A stretch of 64,000 nt of DNA from Mesorhizobium australicum WSM2073. GTDB taxonomy: Bacteria > Pseudomonadota > Alphaproteobacteria > Rhizobiales > Rhizobiaceae. A program made the position numbers and the translations under genes. Position 1 is the stretch's first letter. Each line of letters begins with the position of its first letter. The notes under the pieces were generated by a model. That model had not been told where the DNA came from. It did not search any database and worked only from the letters and a program-made list of their open reading frames with translations. The stretch is taken from assembly GCF_000230995.2 (NCBI RefSeq), contig NC_019973.1, positions 1,488,001-1,552,000 on the forward strand. Direction: 5' to 3'. Shown piece after piece: positions 34,396-43,429 of the stretch.

Positions 34396-35667
34396 TCAGA
34401 AATCCGCCGGCGGATTGGCGGTACGCCGGTCGAGCTTGATGAAAGGTCGCGCCACCACCTTGGCCCGTTTCATCAGCTTCTGGTACTGCAGCTCGCGCAT
34501 GGCGTAGATCTCGACCCAGAGATCTTCCACGACAGTATCACCATAGGGCCGCGCCAGCGAGGCGATGGCGATGTTGCGCTTGGCCATCGGCGACCACATG
34601 GCGGCGCTGACCAGGCCGACCTCCTGGCTCTCTCTGTGATAGACGATCGCGTGTTCGGCCGGGATGTTGCCTTCGATCTCCAGTCCGACGAGGACATGCC
34701 GAAGCTTGCGTTTGGCGCGGGCCTCGAGGATGGCGCGGCGGCCATTGAAATGGCCCTTCTCCAGATCGATCATGAAGCCGAGCCCGATCTCGTCGGGCAT
34801 GCGCGAGCGGTCGGCGCGGATGGCATGCTCGGCGGTGGTGAAATCGGCATTGGCGACGATCAGCCCAGCCTCGAGACGGGCACGGTTGAGGGCGGTGTAG
34901 CCGATTGCCCTGATGCCGCGCAGCTCCCCAGCTGTCATCAGTCGGTCCCACAGGCTCAGCGCCTTTTCGGCCGGGACGAACAGTTCGTAACCGAGATCGC
35001 CGGTAAAGCCGGTGCGTGAAATGATGGCCGTGCCGCCGTCGTGCGGGAATTCGGCAAGGTCGAATATTTTCAGCCTCTCGACACCGGCAAAACCGGCGTC
35101 GCGCAGCACAGCGAAGGATGTGGGCCCCTGCAAGGCGAGCCCGGCGACGGCCTCGGTCTCTTCCTCGACGATGACGTCGAAACCAAGGGCGCTGTCCAGC
35201 AGCCACGGCAGATGCCGCTCCTGCGAACACAGCCGGAAGCGGGTCGGCGAAAGTCGGAACAGCGTCCCGTCGTCCAGCACAAAACCCTCGTCGTCACACC
35301 AAGCGGTGTAATGAACGCGGCCGGTCCTGAGCTTGGTGACATCGCGCAAGGTGACGCGGTCGAGGAAGGCCTGGGCATCCGGTCCTTCGATCCGGTATTT
35401 GGTCATCGGCGAGATGTCGAAGAGTGCTGCCTGACTGCGGATGGCGAAATATTCGAGCTCCTCGTCCCAAAGCGAATGCGGCGCGCGGTAGCCGGCCCAA
35501 TTGTACCAGTCCTGGGTCTTGGCCAGCGCGTCGAGGCGCGGCTGGAACGGCGTGCCGAGGCGCAGCGTGCGGAAGTGGGATTGGGCTGCGATGCGGGCTG
35601 TCAACGGAATGGAGGCTTGATGGGTCATGATGGCGCCATGGAGTGCAGCGTCGGCCAGTTGAGACAT
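34396..35667 (-). CDS. Aminomethyltransferase (GcvT)-family protein, probable folate-dependent demethylase
   Basis: This is a 423-residue protein of the GcvT/DMGDH/sarcosine-oxidase fold, which moves one-carbon units from amines to tetrahydrofolate. It has the GCV_T pattern: ALFDISPMTKYRIEGPDAQAFLDRV near 80, LALQGPTS, SRTGFTGDLGYELFVP and a GCV_T_C domain. The length exceeds glycine-cleavage GcvT by about 50 residues at the N-terminus, and no gcvH or gcvP is near. The ATG at 35667 has AAGGGGTGACTTG before it; a TTG lies one codon upstream. It follows the FAD oxidoreductase at 35672, so oxidative demethylation is the natural reading. Confidence 0.82.
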   Translation of the reverse strand: MSQLADAALHGAIMTHQASIPLTARIAAQSHFRTLRLGTPFQPRLDALAKTQDWYNWAGYRAPHSLWDEELEYFAIRSQAALFDISPMTKYRIEGPDAQAFLDRVTLRDVTKLRTGRVHYTAWCDDEGFVLDDGTLFRLSPTRFRLCSQERHLPWLLDSALGFDVIVEEETEAVAGLALQGPTSFAVLRDAGFAGVERLKIFDLAEFPHDGGTAIISRTGFTGDLGYELFVPAEKALSLWDRLMTAGELRGIRAIGYTALNRARLEAGLIVANADFTTAEHAIRADRSRMPDEIGLGFMIDLEKGHFNGRRAILEARAKRKLRHVLVGLEIEGNIPAEHAIVYHRESQEVGLVSAAMWSPMAKRNIAIASLARPYGDTVVEDLWVEIYAMRELQYQKLMKRAKVVARPFIKLDRRTANPPADF

Positions 35668-35671
35668 CAAG

Positions 35672-37237
35672 TCACCCCTTCATCGCAATGACGCGCCGCG
35701 CGGCATTCAATCCTGGCGCACCCGAAACTCCGCCACCAGGATGCGAACCCGCGCCGGCCAGGAACAACCCGTCGAGCGGCGTGTCGTAGCCCGACCAACC
35801 GGAGACGGGACGCGAGATCAGCATCTGATCGGCCTGCAACTCACCGTGGTGCCAGTGGCCACCCGGCATGCGGTAGCGCTTCTCGATGTCCGCAGGGGTG
35901 AGCAGTTCGGCATGAATCACCGTCTTGCCGATGCCAGGCGCATAGGCTTCCAACTGGGCCATGATTGCCTCGAGGAATTTCGGCTTGCCGGCATCCCAGC
36001 TCTCTTTCAACCGATAGGGCGCGTATTGCACCACGGCGGACAGCACGCAGGCGCCGTCGGGCGCGAGCGACGGATCGGCGAGACTGGGCAGCGTAATTTC
36101 CATCACCGGCTCGGGCGAGAACTCGCCATATTTGGATGGATTGAAGGCACGTTCGACGTGGTCGGGAGAGGACGCGATCACCAGTCGGCCCTTATGGCCG
36201 GCGGCGTCGACACCGGCAAACCGCGGCGGCCGGTCGAGCGCCAGATGGAGCTTGGCGGCATCGCCCCTCATGCGGATGTTTTTCACTTTGCGCACGAAGC
36301 CGGTGTCGATCTCGCGCGGTCCGACGAGATCGAGGAAGGTGGTCGTCGGATTGATGGCCGAGACGATCGTTCGGGCGCGAAGCTCCTCGCCATTGTCGAG
36401 GGCAACGCCGACGGCGCGGCCTTTCTCGACAATGATCCTGGCGACGGGCATCGATGCGCGGATCATGACGCCAGCCTTTTCGGCAGCCGTGCGGATGGCG
36501 GCGACCACCGCGCCCATGCCGCCCTTTGGCAGCCATTGCGCTCCGGCAACACCGCCGCTCTCTCCGCTCAGACGATAATAGAGGCCGAGCAGCGAGGTCG
36601 GCGAGCGCGGGCCGAGATGGCTGCCGAGCGTGGCGTCGAAGGCGAGCAGCCCCTTCAGCCTGCCGTCGGCGAGTTGTTCGTCAAGCAAGTCGGCAACGTT
36701 CATCAAAAGCACGCGCAGGAAGTCGCGCATGTCTTCCTTGCCAAGTTTCTTCAGCGCCACCGCGGTGTGGCCGAGCGAAGCGGCCTCCAGCAGCGACATG
36801 CCGCCGAGATCGGGCGGCCGGCGCGACAGGAAGGGTTTCAGGATGCCGGCATAGCGCAGCAGTTGTTCGCGTAGTTCCTTCCAGGCGGACTGTTCCGACG
36901 AACTGGCGCCGGTCAGCACCTCGCCATAAGCGCCATGCAGGACAAGCGGCGGTCCATCTTTCGACAATGCGACCGACGGCAGGAAGTCGGCGCGAGCGAT
37001 CTGCAGCCCGTGCTTTTCCAGCTCCAGCGTTTTCACCACATCGGGATGCAGCCGGTTCAACACATGCGCGATGGACGAAGCGCGAAAACCGGGCGCAAAT
37101 TCCTCGGTCCGCGCGGCGCCGCCGGGTTCGGCTCCTGCTTCCAGCACCAGCACCTTGCGGCCGGCCTTCCCCAGCGTGGCGGCAGCGACAAGCCCGTTGT
37201 GGCCGCCGCCGATAACGATGGCATCAGATGACGTCAT
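35672..37237 (-). CDS. FAD-dependent oxidoreductase, phytoene-desaturase-like, copy 1
   Basis: This is a 521-residue flavoprotein with N-terminal dinucleotide motif AIVIGGGHNGLVAAATLGKAG, a second FAD segment LEAGAEPGGAARTEEF, and C-terminal FAD motif DGLFLAGAGSHPGGGVSG. The length and motifs match the phytoene dehydrogenase-related NAD(P)/FAD oxidoreductase group, whose members oxidise very varied substrates; carotenoid context is absent. Its start overlaps the end of a homologous gene by 14 bases, and the GcvT-like gene follows within 5 bases, so the three form one operon. Confidence 0.82.
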   Translation of the reverse strand: MTSSDAIVIGGGHNGLVAAATLGKAGRKVLVLEAGAEPGGAARTEEFAPGFRASSIAHVLNRLHPDVVKTLELEKHGLQIARADFLPSVALSKDGPPLVLHGAYGEVLTGASSSEQSAWKELREQLLRYAGILKPFLSRRPPDLGGMSLLEAASLGHTAVALKKLGKEDMRDFLRVLLMNVADLLDEQLADGRLKGLLAFDATLGSHLGPRSPTSLLGLYYRLSGESGGVAGAQWLPKGGMGAVVAAIRTAAEKAGVMIRASMPVARIIVEKGRAVGVALDNGEELRARTIVSAINPTTTFLDLVGPREIDTGFVRKVKNIRMRGDAAKLHLALDRPPRFAGVDAAGHKGRLVIASSPDHVERAFNPSKYGEFSPEPVMEITLPSLADPSLAPDGACVLSAVVQYAPYRLKESWDAGKPKFLEAIMAQLEAYAPGIGKTVIHAELLTPADIEKRYRMPGGHWHHGELQADQMLISRPVSGWSGYDTPLDGLFLAGAGSHPGGGVSGAPGLNAARRVIAMKG

Positions 37238-38843
37238 GGGCCGGGCTCATATGCGAGGTGGATTTTGCGAGATCGCGCAGGATTTCGGCGGCTGCGTTGC
37301 GGCCGGGCGCACCCATCACGCCGCCGCCGGGATGGGTCGAGGAGCCGCATATATAGAGGCCGCCGACCGGCGACCGATACTGCGCGTAACCGGGCACCGG
37401 GCGGTTGAACAGCAGCTGGTCAAAGGTCAGCTCGCCCTGAAAGATGTTGCCTTCGGTGAGGCCGACCTCGGCCTCGATCTCGCGTGGCGTGCGCACCTCC
37501 ATATGGACGATGCGGTCGCGGAACCCGGGTGAATAATCCGATATCTGCGCAATCACGCTTTCAGCAAAACCGTCACGATCGGCGTCCGTCCACTCGCGAC
37601 CAGCGATCTTGGGCGGAGCGTACTGAACGAAGCAGCTCATGAAATGCTTCCCTGGCGGCGCCATGGTCGGGTCGAGCGTCGTCGGGATGACCATGTCGAG
37701 GAACGGATCGGCGGACCAGCGGCCGGCCTTCCAGTTGTCATAGGCGCGCTCCATGCGCTCCATCGAATCGGTGAAATGCATGTCGCCGCGATAGACCGGC
37801 GAATCCTTCGGCAGCGCCGGGAATTCCGGCAGCGAATCGAGTGCTATGTTGACCTTTCCCGAGGATCCGCGAATCTTGAAGTTCTTCACCCGGCGCAGGA
37901 AGATGTCGGGCAGTTCCTTCTCTTCGACCAGCTTCAGGAAAGTGCGCTTCACGTCGGCATTGGAGACGACCAGCTTGCCGTAAATCTCCTCGCCGCTGGC
38001 CAGCACGACGCCCCTGGCCTTGCCACGGCTCAGCAGCACATGGTCGACCTCGGCGCCGGTGCGTATGGTTCCACCCGAGGCCTTGAACGAGGCGGCCAGC
38101 GCCTTGGTCACGGCGCCCATGCCGCCGCGCGCATAGCCCCAGGCGGCAACCGATCCATCGACCTCGCCCATATAGTGGTGCAGCAGCACGTAAGCGGTGC
38201 CGGGCGACATCGGCCCGAGTGCCGTGCCGATGATGCCAGACAGGGCGAAGTTCGCCTTGATGACGTCGGTCTCGAAATATTCGTCGAGGAACTCAGAGAT
38301 AGACATGGTCCAGAAGCGCAGCGTCAGTGCCATTTCCTCGGCGGAGAGATCCGCGAATTTCTTGCCGAGATAGAGCAGTTCGCCGAGGTCGCGCGGGCAC
38401 AGGCTGGTTGGGTCCGGCGCGGTGCGCATCAACAGCGGCTGGATGAAGCGGCACTGCCGCGTCACGTCGCGGGCGTAGCGGTCATAGGCCTCGGCATCCC
38501 TTTTGGAGAAACGAGCGAATTCCCGCCGGTGCGCGTCGTGGTCGCGATAATTGGCGAGATAGTCGCCATCCCGGGTGAACACCGCGCCGCCCTCATAGGA
38601 GATGACTTGCAGGCCGAAGCGGGGGAGCTCCAGATCGCGCATGATCTCGGGTCGGAACAGCGAGCAGACGTAGGAGCAGTTGGAGTAGAGGAAGCCCGGC
38701 GTCAGTTCCCTGCTTGTGGCGGCGCCTCCGACCCAGTCGTTCTTCTCCGCAACCAGCACGTCGAGGCCGGCGCGCTGCAGGTAACAGGCGTTGACCAGGC
38801 CGTTGTGTCCGCCGCCGATGATGATCGCATCCCAAGCTTTCAT
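37224..38843 (-). CDS. FAD-dependent oxidoreductase, phytoene-desaturase-like, copy 2
   Basis: This is a 539-residue flavoprotein related to the next gene. The N-terminal AIIIGGGHNGLVNACYLQRAG and the C-terminal GGLYICGSSTHPGGGVMGAPG correspond closely, but the middle is distinct (GYARGGMGAVTKALAASF, SGKVNIALDSLPEFP). The pair may act as a heteromer or on successive intermediates. The start at 38843 is chosen at the first codon that gives the usual MKAWDAIIIGGG N-terminus; the frame is open to 38942. It is first in the minus-strand operon, and a TGAA-N6-TTCA dyad lies about 100 bases upstream. Confidence 0.82.
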   Translation of the reverse strand: MKAWDAIIIGGGHNGLVNACYLQRAGLDVLVAEKNDWVGGAATSRELTPGFLYSNCSYVCSLFRPEIMRDLELPRFGLQVISYEGGAVFTRDGDYLANYRDHDAHRREFARFSKRDAEAYDRYARDVTRQCRFIQPLLMRTAPDPTSLCPRDLGELLYLGKKFADLSAEEMALTLRFWTMSISEFLDEYFETDVIKANFALSGIIGTALGPMSPGTAYVLLHHYMGEVDGSVAAWGYARGGMGAVTKALAASFKASGGTIRTGAEVDHVLLSRGKARGVVLASGEEIYGKLVVSNADVKRTFLKLVEEKELPDIFLRRVKNFKIRGSSGKVNIALDSLPEFPALPKDSPVYRGDMHFTDSMERMERAYDNWKAGRWSADPFLDMVIPTTLDPTMAPPGKHFMSCFVQYAPPKIAGREWTDADRDGFAESVIAQISDYSPGFRDRIVHMEVRTPREIEAEVGLTEGNIFQGELTFDQLLFNRPVPGYAQYRSPVGGLYICGSSTHPGGGVMGAPGRNAAAEILRDLAKSTSHMSPAHDVI

Positions 38844-38944
38844 TGTGGCCCAGTGCTCATCTGCGTCCCGCTCTTCATTTCTGCGTGAACTGTCCCCTAA
38901 TGCGTGGAATTTGGCACGGCACCAGCCATTGTGTCCAGCCATAC

Positions 38945-38958
38945 TGAATGAATGTTCA
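38945..38958. promoter_or_regulatory. TGAA-N6-TTCA dyad, copy 1
   Basis: The dyad reads TGAATGAATGTTCA. It lies between the FAD oxidoreductase operon (minus) and the TetR gene (plus), where a TetR operator is expected. Matching dyads occur at 45329 and 48176. Confidence 0.5.
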
Positions 38959-39043
38959 ACAAATGATATTGCGTTTTTCCGGACATGAGTTACGCTTTGC
39001 CGACGTTCGAACCCAGTAATCCGTCCATTGGGAACCGAGGCTG

Positions 39044-39211
39044 ATGATTGAAATGGCAGACGTCACCCCGGAATATGACGTGGCCGCCATCATGGGCTGG
39101 GAGGCCATGCAGAAGGTGCTTGACAGTGCGAGCACCGTCCCACTCATCTTCGCGGGTGGAAGCCGGATGCAAAGGGATAGCCGGCGACGCTGGAGACCAT
39201 CACACGCATGA
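39044..39211 (+). CDS. Possible 55-codon leader ORF overlapping the TetR start
   Basis: ATG at 39044 opens a 55-codon frame whose TGA (39209-39211) overlaps the tetR ATG at 39208 as ATGA. The product is unremarkable and the C-terminal third is Arg-rich. Only a close-set GAGG precedes it. It may be a coupling leader or chance. Confidence 0.25.
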   Translation: MIEMADVTPEYDVAAIMGWEAMQKVLDSASTVPLIFAGGSRMQRDSRRRWRPSHA

Positions 39212-39900
39212 AAACGGCAGACGCCAGGGACGCGCTTCTTGAACCGGCGCGGAAAGCCGAATCCGAGAAGCGCGGGCGCAAGGCCTCCAAGGAGGTCAGG
39301 CAGCTTCAGCTCATCGAGGCGACGATCGATTCGCTCGCCAAGCGCGGCTATTCGGAAACGACGATGGCCGATGTCGCCGACGGCGCCGGCCTGTCGCGCG
39401 GCATCGTCAATTTCCATTTCGAGAGCAAGGAAAAGCTGCTCGTCGCGACGCTGCAATATATGTACGACGAGTATTCCGCGCACTGGCGCAATGCCTTGCA
39501 AAAGGCAGGAGACGATCCCGCGCGTCAACTCCAGGTTCTCGTCGCGGCCGATTTCGACCGCTCCATCTGCAACAAGCGCAAGCTTGCCGCATGGTGCGCC
39601 TTCTGGGGAGAGGCCAAGTCGCGGCCGACCTACCAGGCGCTGAGCAGCGCGCGGGATGCCGTTTACCAGAATATATTCATCGACCTGTGCGCGGCTCTGA
39701 AACAGAGCGGCGGCTACGCCTATGAGCCGCAGGTCATGGCGCTGGCGCTCAGCGCCATGCTGGAAGGCTTGTGGCTGCGGTTGATGATGGGAACCGAGGA
39801 CACCACGCGGGAGACCTCCTTGCAGGCGGCCAATGAATTCCTGTCGGCGGCTTTTCCGAAACACTACCCGCTGAAGGCCGCCAGCCCAACGAGATCATAA
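39208..39900 (+). CDS. TetR-family regulator, BetI-like
   Basis: This is a 230-residue regulator with an N-terminal helix-turn-helix at about 45-75 (ETTMADVADGAGLSRGIVNF, then HFESKEKLL). It resembles BetI, the choline-sensing repressor, in both the recognition helix and the C-terminal ligand domain (WCAFWGEAKSRPTYQ). It lies inside the amine catabolic island, 42 bases before the substrate-binding protein gene and divergent from the FAD operon. A shared TGAA-N6-TTCA dyad in three promoter regions of the island is the best candidate for its operator. The ligand is presumably an N-methylated or quaternary amine. Confidence 0.85.
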   Translation: MKTADARDALLEPARKAESEKRGRKASKEVRQLQLIEATIDSLAKRGYSETTMADVADGAGLSRGIVNFHFESKEKLLVATLQYMYDEYSAHWRNALQKAGDDPARQLQVLVAADFDRSICNKRKLAAWCAFWGEAKSRPTYQALSSARDAVYQNIFIDLCAALKQSGGYAYEPQVMALALSAMLEGLWLRLMMGTEDTTRETSLQAANEFLSAAFPKHYPLKAASPTRS

Positions 39901-39942
39901 GAAGAGACGAAACCATAAGAAACCGCAGAGGATGGAACAGCA

Positions 39943-41025
39943 ATGAAGACACTGACAAGGCGCCTGACGCTGACGCTCGCGCTGGCGGGAACACTGGCGG
40001 TTTCGGCCGCGGCGCTGGCGATCGCGGCCGACAAGGATCTGATCGTGTTCGACTGGTCAGGCTATGAGGATCCGAGCTTCCACCCGAAATATGTCGAGAA
40101 AAACGGCGATTCGCCGACCTTTGCCTTCTTCGGCGATGAGGACGAGGCGTTCGAAAAGGTCCGTTCCGGCTTCAAAGCCGACCTTGGCCATCCCTGCTCG
40201 CAGAGCGTGACGAAGTGGCGCGAGGCGGGCCTGCTGCAACCGCTCGATACCTCGAAGATCACGGGCTGGAAGGACCTCAATCCCGGCATCATGGCGATGA
40301 AAAATCTCGCCACGACGGAGGACGGGAAAGCCTGGTTCATGCCCTGGGACTGGGGCAACACGCAGCTTACCTACAACTCCTCCAAGATCGACGAAAAGGA
40401 CGTGCAGTCGCTGAAGGCGTTCGCCGATCCGAAGTTCAAGGGCCGCGTTTCGATCGGCGACAATGTCGACGATGCCTATGCGCTGGCGAGCCTTGCCATC
40501 GGTCTGAAGGACTGGACCAAGATGACCGACGACCAGTTCAAGCAGGCCTCCGACTTCCTGCGTCAGGTGCACAAGAACGTGCGCTCCTACTGGACTGATA
40601 CCACCGACGTCGTCCAGCTTCTGAGCGGTGGCGAAGTCGATCTCGCCTGGGCCTGGAACGATGCGACCGTACAGTCGGTCGCTGCCGGCGTGCCGATCAA
40701 GTCTAAGAAGGACACGGCGGAAGGCATCTCGACCTGGGTGTGCGGCTACGTGCTGTTCAAGGATGCGCCCGGCAATACCGACAAGGCTTATGACTATCTC
40801 AACGCGGTCAACGATCCGGAGACCGCCAAGGTGCTGGTCAAGGACTGGGGCTACGGCCAGGCCAACGCCAAGGGCATGGCCGGCGTCGATCAGGCCATCC
40901 TGAAGGAAAAGGGCTATGACGACGTGCAGAAATTCGTCGACAAGACACTGTTCCAGCAGCCGCTCCCGTCAGATCTCAAGCTCAAGATGATCGCCGAGTT
41001 CGAGAAGATCAAGGCTGGCTATTGA
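39943..41025 (+). CDS. Polyamine-type ABC transporter substrate-binding protein
   Basis: This is a periplasmic binding protein of the PotD/SBP_bac_8 group, 360 residues. The signal peptide is cut near residue 29 (AAALAIA before ADKDL). The segments LIVFDWSGYEDPSF, FMPWDWGNTQLTYN and VDLAWAWNDATVQS are typical of spermidine/putrescine and related amine binders, with Trp-rich cation-pi sites that also suit quaternary amines. GAGGATGGAACAGC precedes the ATG. The matching ATPase and permeases are on the other strand from 42296, with an amine oxidase gene between. Confidence 0.85.
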   Translation: MKTLTRRLTLTLALAGTLAVSAAALAIAADKDLIVFDWSGYEDPSFHPKYVEKNGDSPTFAFFGDEDEAFEKVRSGFKADLGHPCSQSVTKWREAGLLQPLDTSKITGWKDLNPGIMAMKNLATTEDGKAWFMPWDWGNTQLTYNSSKIDEKDVQSLKAFADPKFKGRVSIGDNVDDAYALASLAIGLKDWTKMTDDQFKQASDFLRQVHKNVRSYWTDTTDVVQLLSGGEVDLAWAWNDATVQSVAAGVPIKSKKDTAEGISTWVCGYVLFKDAPGNTDKAYDYLNAVNDPETAKVLVKDWGYGQANAKGMAGVDQAILKEKGYDDVQKFVDKTLFQQPLPSDLKLKMIAEFEKIKAGY

Positions 41026-42332
41026 ACGACAAGACAGAAAGAACCGACGTCGTCATCGTCGGCGCCGGCTTCACCGGGCTGTCGGCGGCGCTCGAGCTGA
41101 AGAGGGCCGGCGTCGGCTTGCTGCTGCTCGAGGCACGCGACCGCGTCGGTGGGCGGGTCGAGGCTATGTGGAACGGGCTTGGCGAGCGCATCGACAGCGG
41201 CGGCCAGTTCCTGTGCGAGGACATGCCGCAGCTGATGGAACTGGCCCAGGCTCGCGGCAAGACCTTCGTCGAGACTTATGTCGAGGGCGATTTCATCACT
41301 TGCCCGTCAATGTCGGTCGGCCGGGCCGAACGGACCTATCACGCCTCGATGGCGATCCGCGAACGCATGAACAGCATCGAGCCCAACGATCCCGCCATTG
41401 CGGGATTGACCGTTGCCGAGTGGCTGGAGCGGCAGGATGACGTGGGCGAGGTCAAGGCGGCCTTCCGGTCGATGATCGAGGGCCTGTGGTGCCTGGCATT
41501 GGAGAGGGTGCCGCTCTGGTATCTGATCGACAATGACCGGCGTATCACCAATGAGGTGCCGGAGCTGCAATATTCCCTGCGCGAGACCATGCAGTCGTTG
41601 GCCGATGATCTGGCGGAGGACCTCGGCGGCCGGGTGAGGCTCGGTGAACCTGTCACCCGCATCGAATACGGTCCGCCAGGGGTTCGTGTCGTCTCGAGCA
41701 ATAGCGTGATCGAAGCGCGAGAAGTTCTGGTCGCCGTGCCGCCGGCGACAGCCGCGAAGCTCGATTTTACGCCCGCCTTGCCGGCAGCCCTGGAAGCGGC
41801 GCTCGGCGCCTGGGAAAGCGGCGCGGTGATCAAGGTCCTGGTGCGCTATCCCAAGCCGTTCTGGCGCGAGCGGGATTTGAGCGGGATGGTGATGTGGCGC
41901 GATCTGCCGGGGCTGTTTGCCTGCGACGCCAGCAGGGATCCCGATCATGCGGCGCTTGTCGTCTTCGTTGGCGGACCGCTGGCGCTGCGCTGGCACGAAC
42001 TCGGCGAGTCGGATCTGCGGACGCAGGTGACGACGGAGCTTGTGGAGGCGCTCGGTCCGGAGGCGGCGGATGTTCTCGATTTCAACCGCCGTGACTGGAC
42101 GCATGATCGCTGGAGCGGCGGTGCCTATAGCGACCTGATCGTCGATGTGTCGGCGAGGGGTGCCGAGGCCACCATTCTTGCCGGCGCACCGCCGGTGCAT
42201 TTCGCGTCGTCGGAATTGGCGCCGTCATTCCCGGGCTATGTCGAGGGCGCGATCGTGGCCGGGCGTATCGCGGCGCGCAGGATCATCGCCGGAGTTCAGT
42301 CGGCCATCGCGACCAACGCTTCCGGATCATAG
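41022..42332 (+). CDS. Flavin monoamine oxidase-family protein
   Basis: This is a 436-residue FAD amine oxidase. The N-terminus VVIVGAGFTGLSAALELKRAG binds the ADP part of FAD, RDRVGGRVEA is the second motif, and the C-terminal ELAPSFPGYVEGAIVAG is the MAO-type FAD-covering segment. Such enzymes oxidise primary, secondary or tertiary amines, releasing H2O2. The start is TTG at 41022 overlapping the binding-protein stop (TTGA), so the pair is coupled. Its last 37 bases overlap the convergent ATPase gene tail to tail. Confidence 0.82.
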   Translation: MNDKTERTDVVIVGAGFTGLSAALELKRAGVGLLLLEARDRVGGRVEAMWNGLGERIDSGGQFLCEDMPQLMELAQARGKTFVETYVEGDFITCPSMSVGRAERTYHASMAIRERMNSIEPNDPAIAGLTVAEWLERQDDVGEVKAAFRSMIEGLWCLALERVPLWYLIDNDRRITNEVPELQYSLRETMQSLADDLAEDLGGRVRLGEPVTRIEYGPPGVRVVSSNSVIEAREVLVAVPPATAAKLDFTPALPAALEAALGAWESGAVIKVLVRYPKPFWRERDLSGMVMWRDLPGLFACDASRDPDHAALVVFVGGPLALRWHELGESDLRTQVTTELVEALGPEAADVLDFNRRDWTHDRWSGGAYSDLIVDVSARGAEATILAGAPPVHFASSELAPSFPGYVEGAIVAGRIAARRIIAGVQSAIATNASGS

Positions 42333-43429
42333 GCGAGGCGGATCGAGGTGCCGACTGGAATGTCATCGGCGCCGAAATCGTTGGTCTCGGTCACCGAGAG
42401 CGGCTTCTCCAGGCCAGGGATTTCGACGATCAGATGGGTGATCTCGCCGAAATAGTGGCGTTCCACCACCTTGCCGGCGACCTCGAACTTGGCTGTCGCG
42501 TTGTCCCACAGCACGCGCAGGCGCTCCGGTCGGATGCCGAGCGTCGCGCCGCCGCCATTGCGCACGAAAGCCTTCGGCTTGTCGGTCTTGATACGGCCGA
42601 AACCCAGCGTGTCGACGATCAGCGAGGCGCCGTTCTCCTCGACGATCTCGGCCTTGACGAAATTCATGCCGCCAAGGAAGTCGGCGACCTGGCGGTTTAC
42701 CGGGCGCTGGTAGATTTCCTTCGGGGAGGCGACCTGCGCGATCTTGCCGCCGAACATCACGGCGATGCGATCGGACATTGCGAGCGCTTCATACTGATCG
42801 TGGGTGACCAGGACGAAGGTAATGCCGACGGCCTGCTGCAGGCGGCGCAGTTCGACCTGCATCTGCTCGCGCAGCTTCTTGTCGAGCGCCGACAGCGGCT
42901 CGTCGAGCAAAAGCACCTTAGGTCGCATCACCAGGGCGCGGGCGAGCGCGACGCGCTGCCGCTGGCCGCCGGAAAGCTCCGTGGCAAGCCGCTTGCCGAG
43001 GCCGGTGAGCGAGACCTGCGCCAGCGCCTCCTCGACCCGGCGCTTCTCTTCGTCACCCTGCAGCTTCAACCGCTTCAGCCCGTAGGCGACGTTCTGCTCG
43101 ACATTGAGGTGCGGGAAGATCGCGTAGCTCTGGAACACCATGTTGGTCGGCCGGCGGTTAGCCGGTATGCCTTCCATGGGCTGGCCGCCAACCGCGATCG
43201 AACCGCTGGTCGGATTGTCGAAGCCGGCGATCATGCGCAAAAGCGTGGTCTTGCCGCAGCCCGACGGGCCGAGCAGCGAGAAGAACTCGCCTTCCCTGAT
43301 GGTCAGGGAGGCGTCGTCCAGCGCCTTGAACGCCCCATAGCTGCGGGTGACATTGCGGATCTCGATCATCGATCTTTCGGATTGGATCCTGTCCGCGTGA
43401 GGGCGCTCGATCCGCGGCTGCTCAGGCAT
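42296..43429 (-). CDS. Polyamine-type ABC transporter ATPase (PotA-like)
   Basis: This is a 377-residue ATPase with Walker A LLGPSGCGKTT, signature LSGGQRQR, Walker B VLLLDEPLSALD, switch His VTHDQYEA and a C-terminal TOBE_2 domain (LGIRPERLRV) as in PotA. The ATG at 43429 has GGGAGGCCTCT before it and overlaps the upstream permease stop by 8 bases. About 20 extra residues precede the canonical SMIEIRNVTRSYG start, so a shorter start is possible. It serves the transporter whose binding protein is at 39943. Confidence 0.87.
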   Translation of the reverse strand: MPEQPRIERPHADRIQSERSMIEIRNVTRSYGAFKALDDASLTIREGEFFSLLGPSGCGKTTLLRMIAGFDNPTSGSIAVGGQPMEGIPANRRPTNMVFQSYAIFPHLNVEQNVAYGLKRLKLQGDEEKRRVEEALAQVSLTGLGKRLATELSGGQRQRVALARALVMRPKVLLLDEPLSALDKKLREQMQVELRRLQQAVGITFVLVTHDQYEALAMSDRIAVMFGGKIAQVASPKEIYQRPVNRQVADFLGGMNFVKAEIVEENGASLIVDTLGFGRIKTDKPKAFVRNGGGATLGIRPERLRVLWDNATAKFEVAGKVVERHYFGEITHLIVEIPGLEKPLSVTETNDFGADDIPVGTSIRLAYDPEALVAMAD

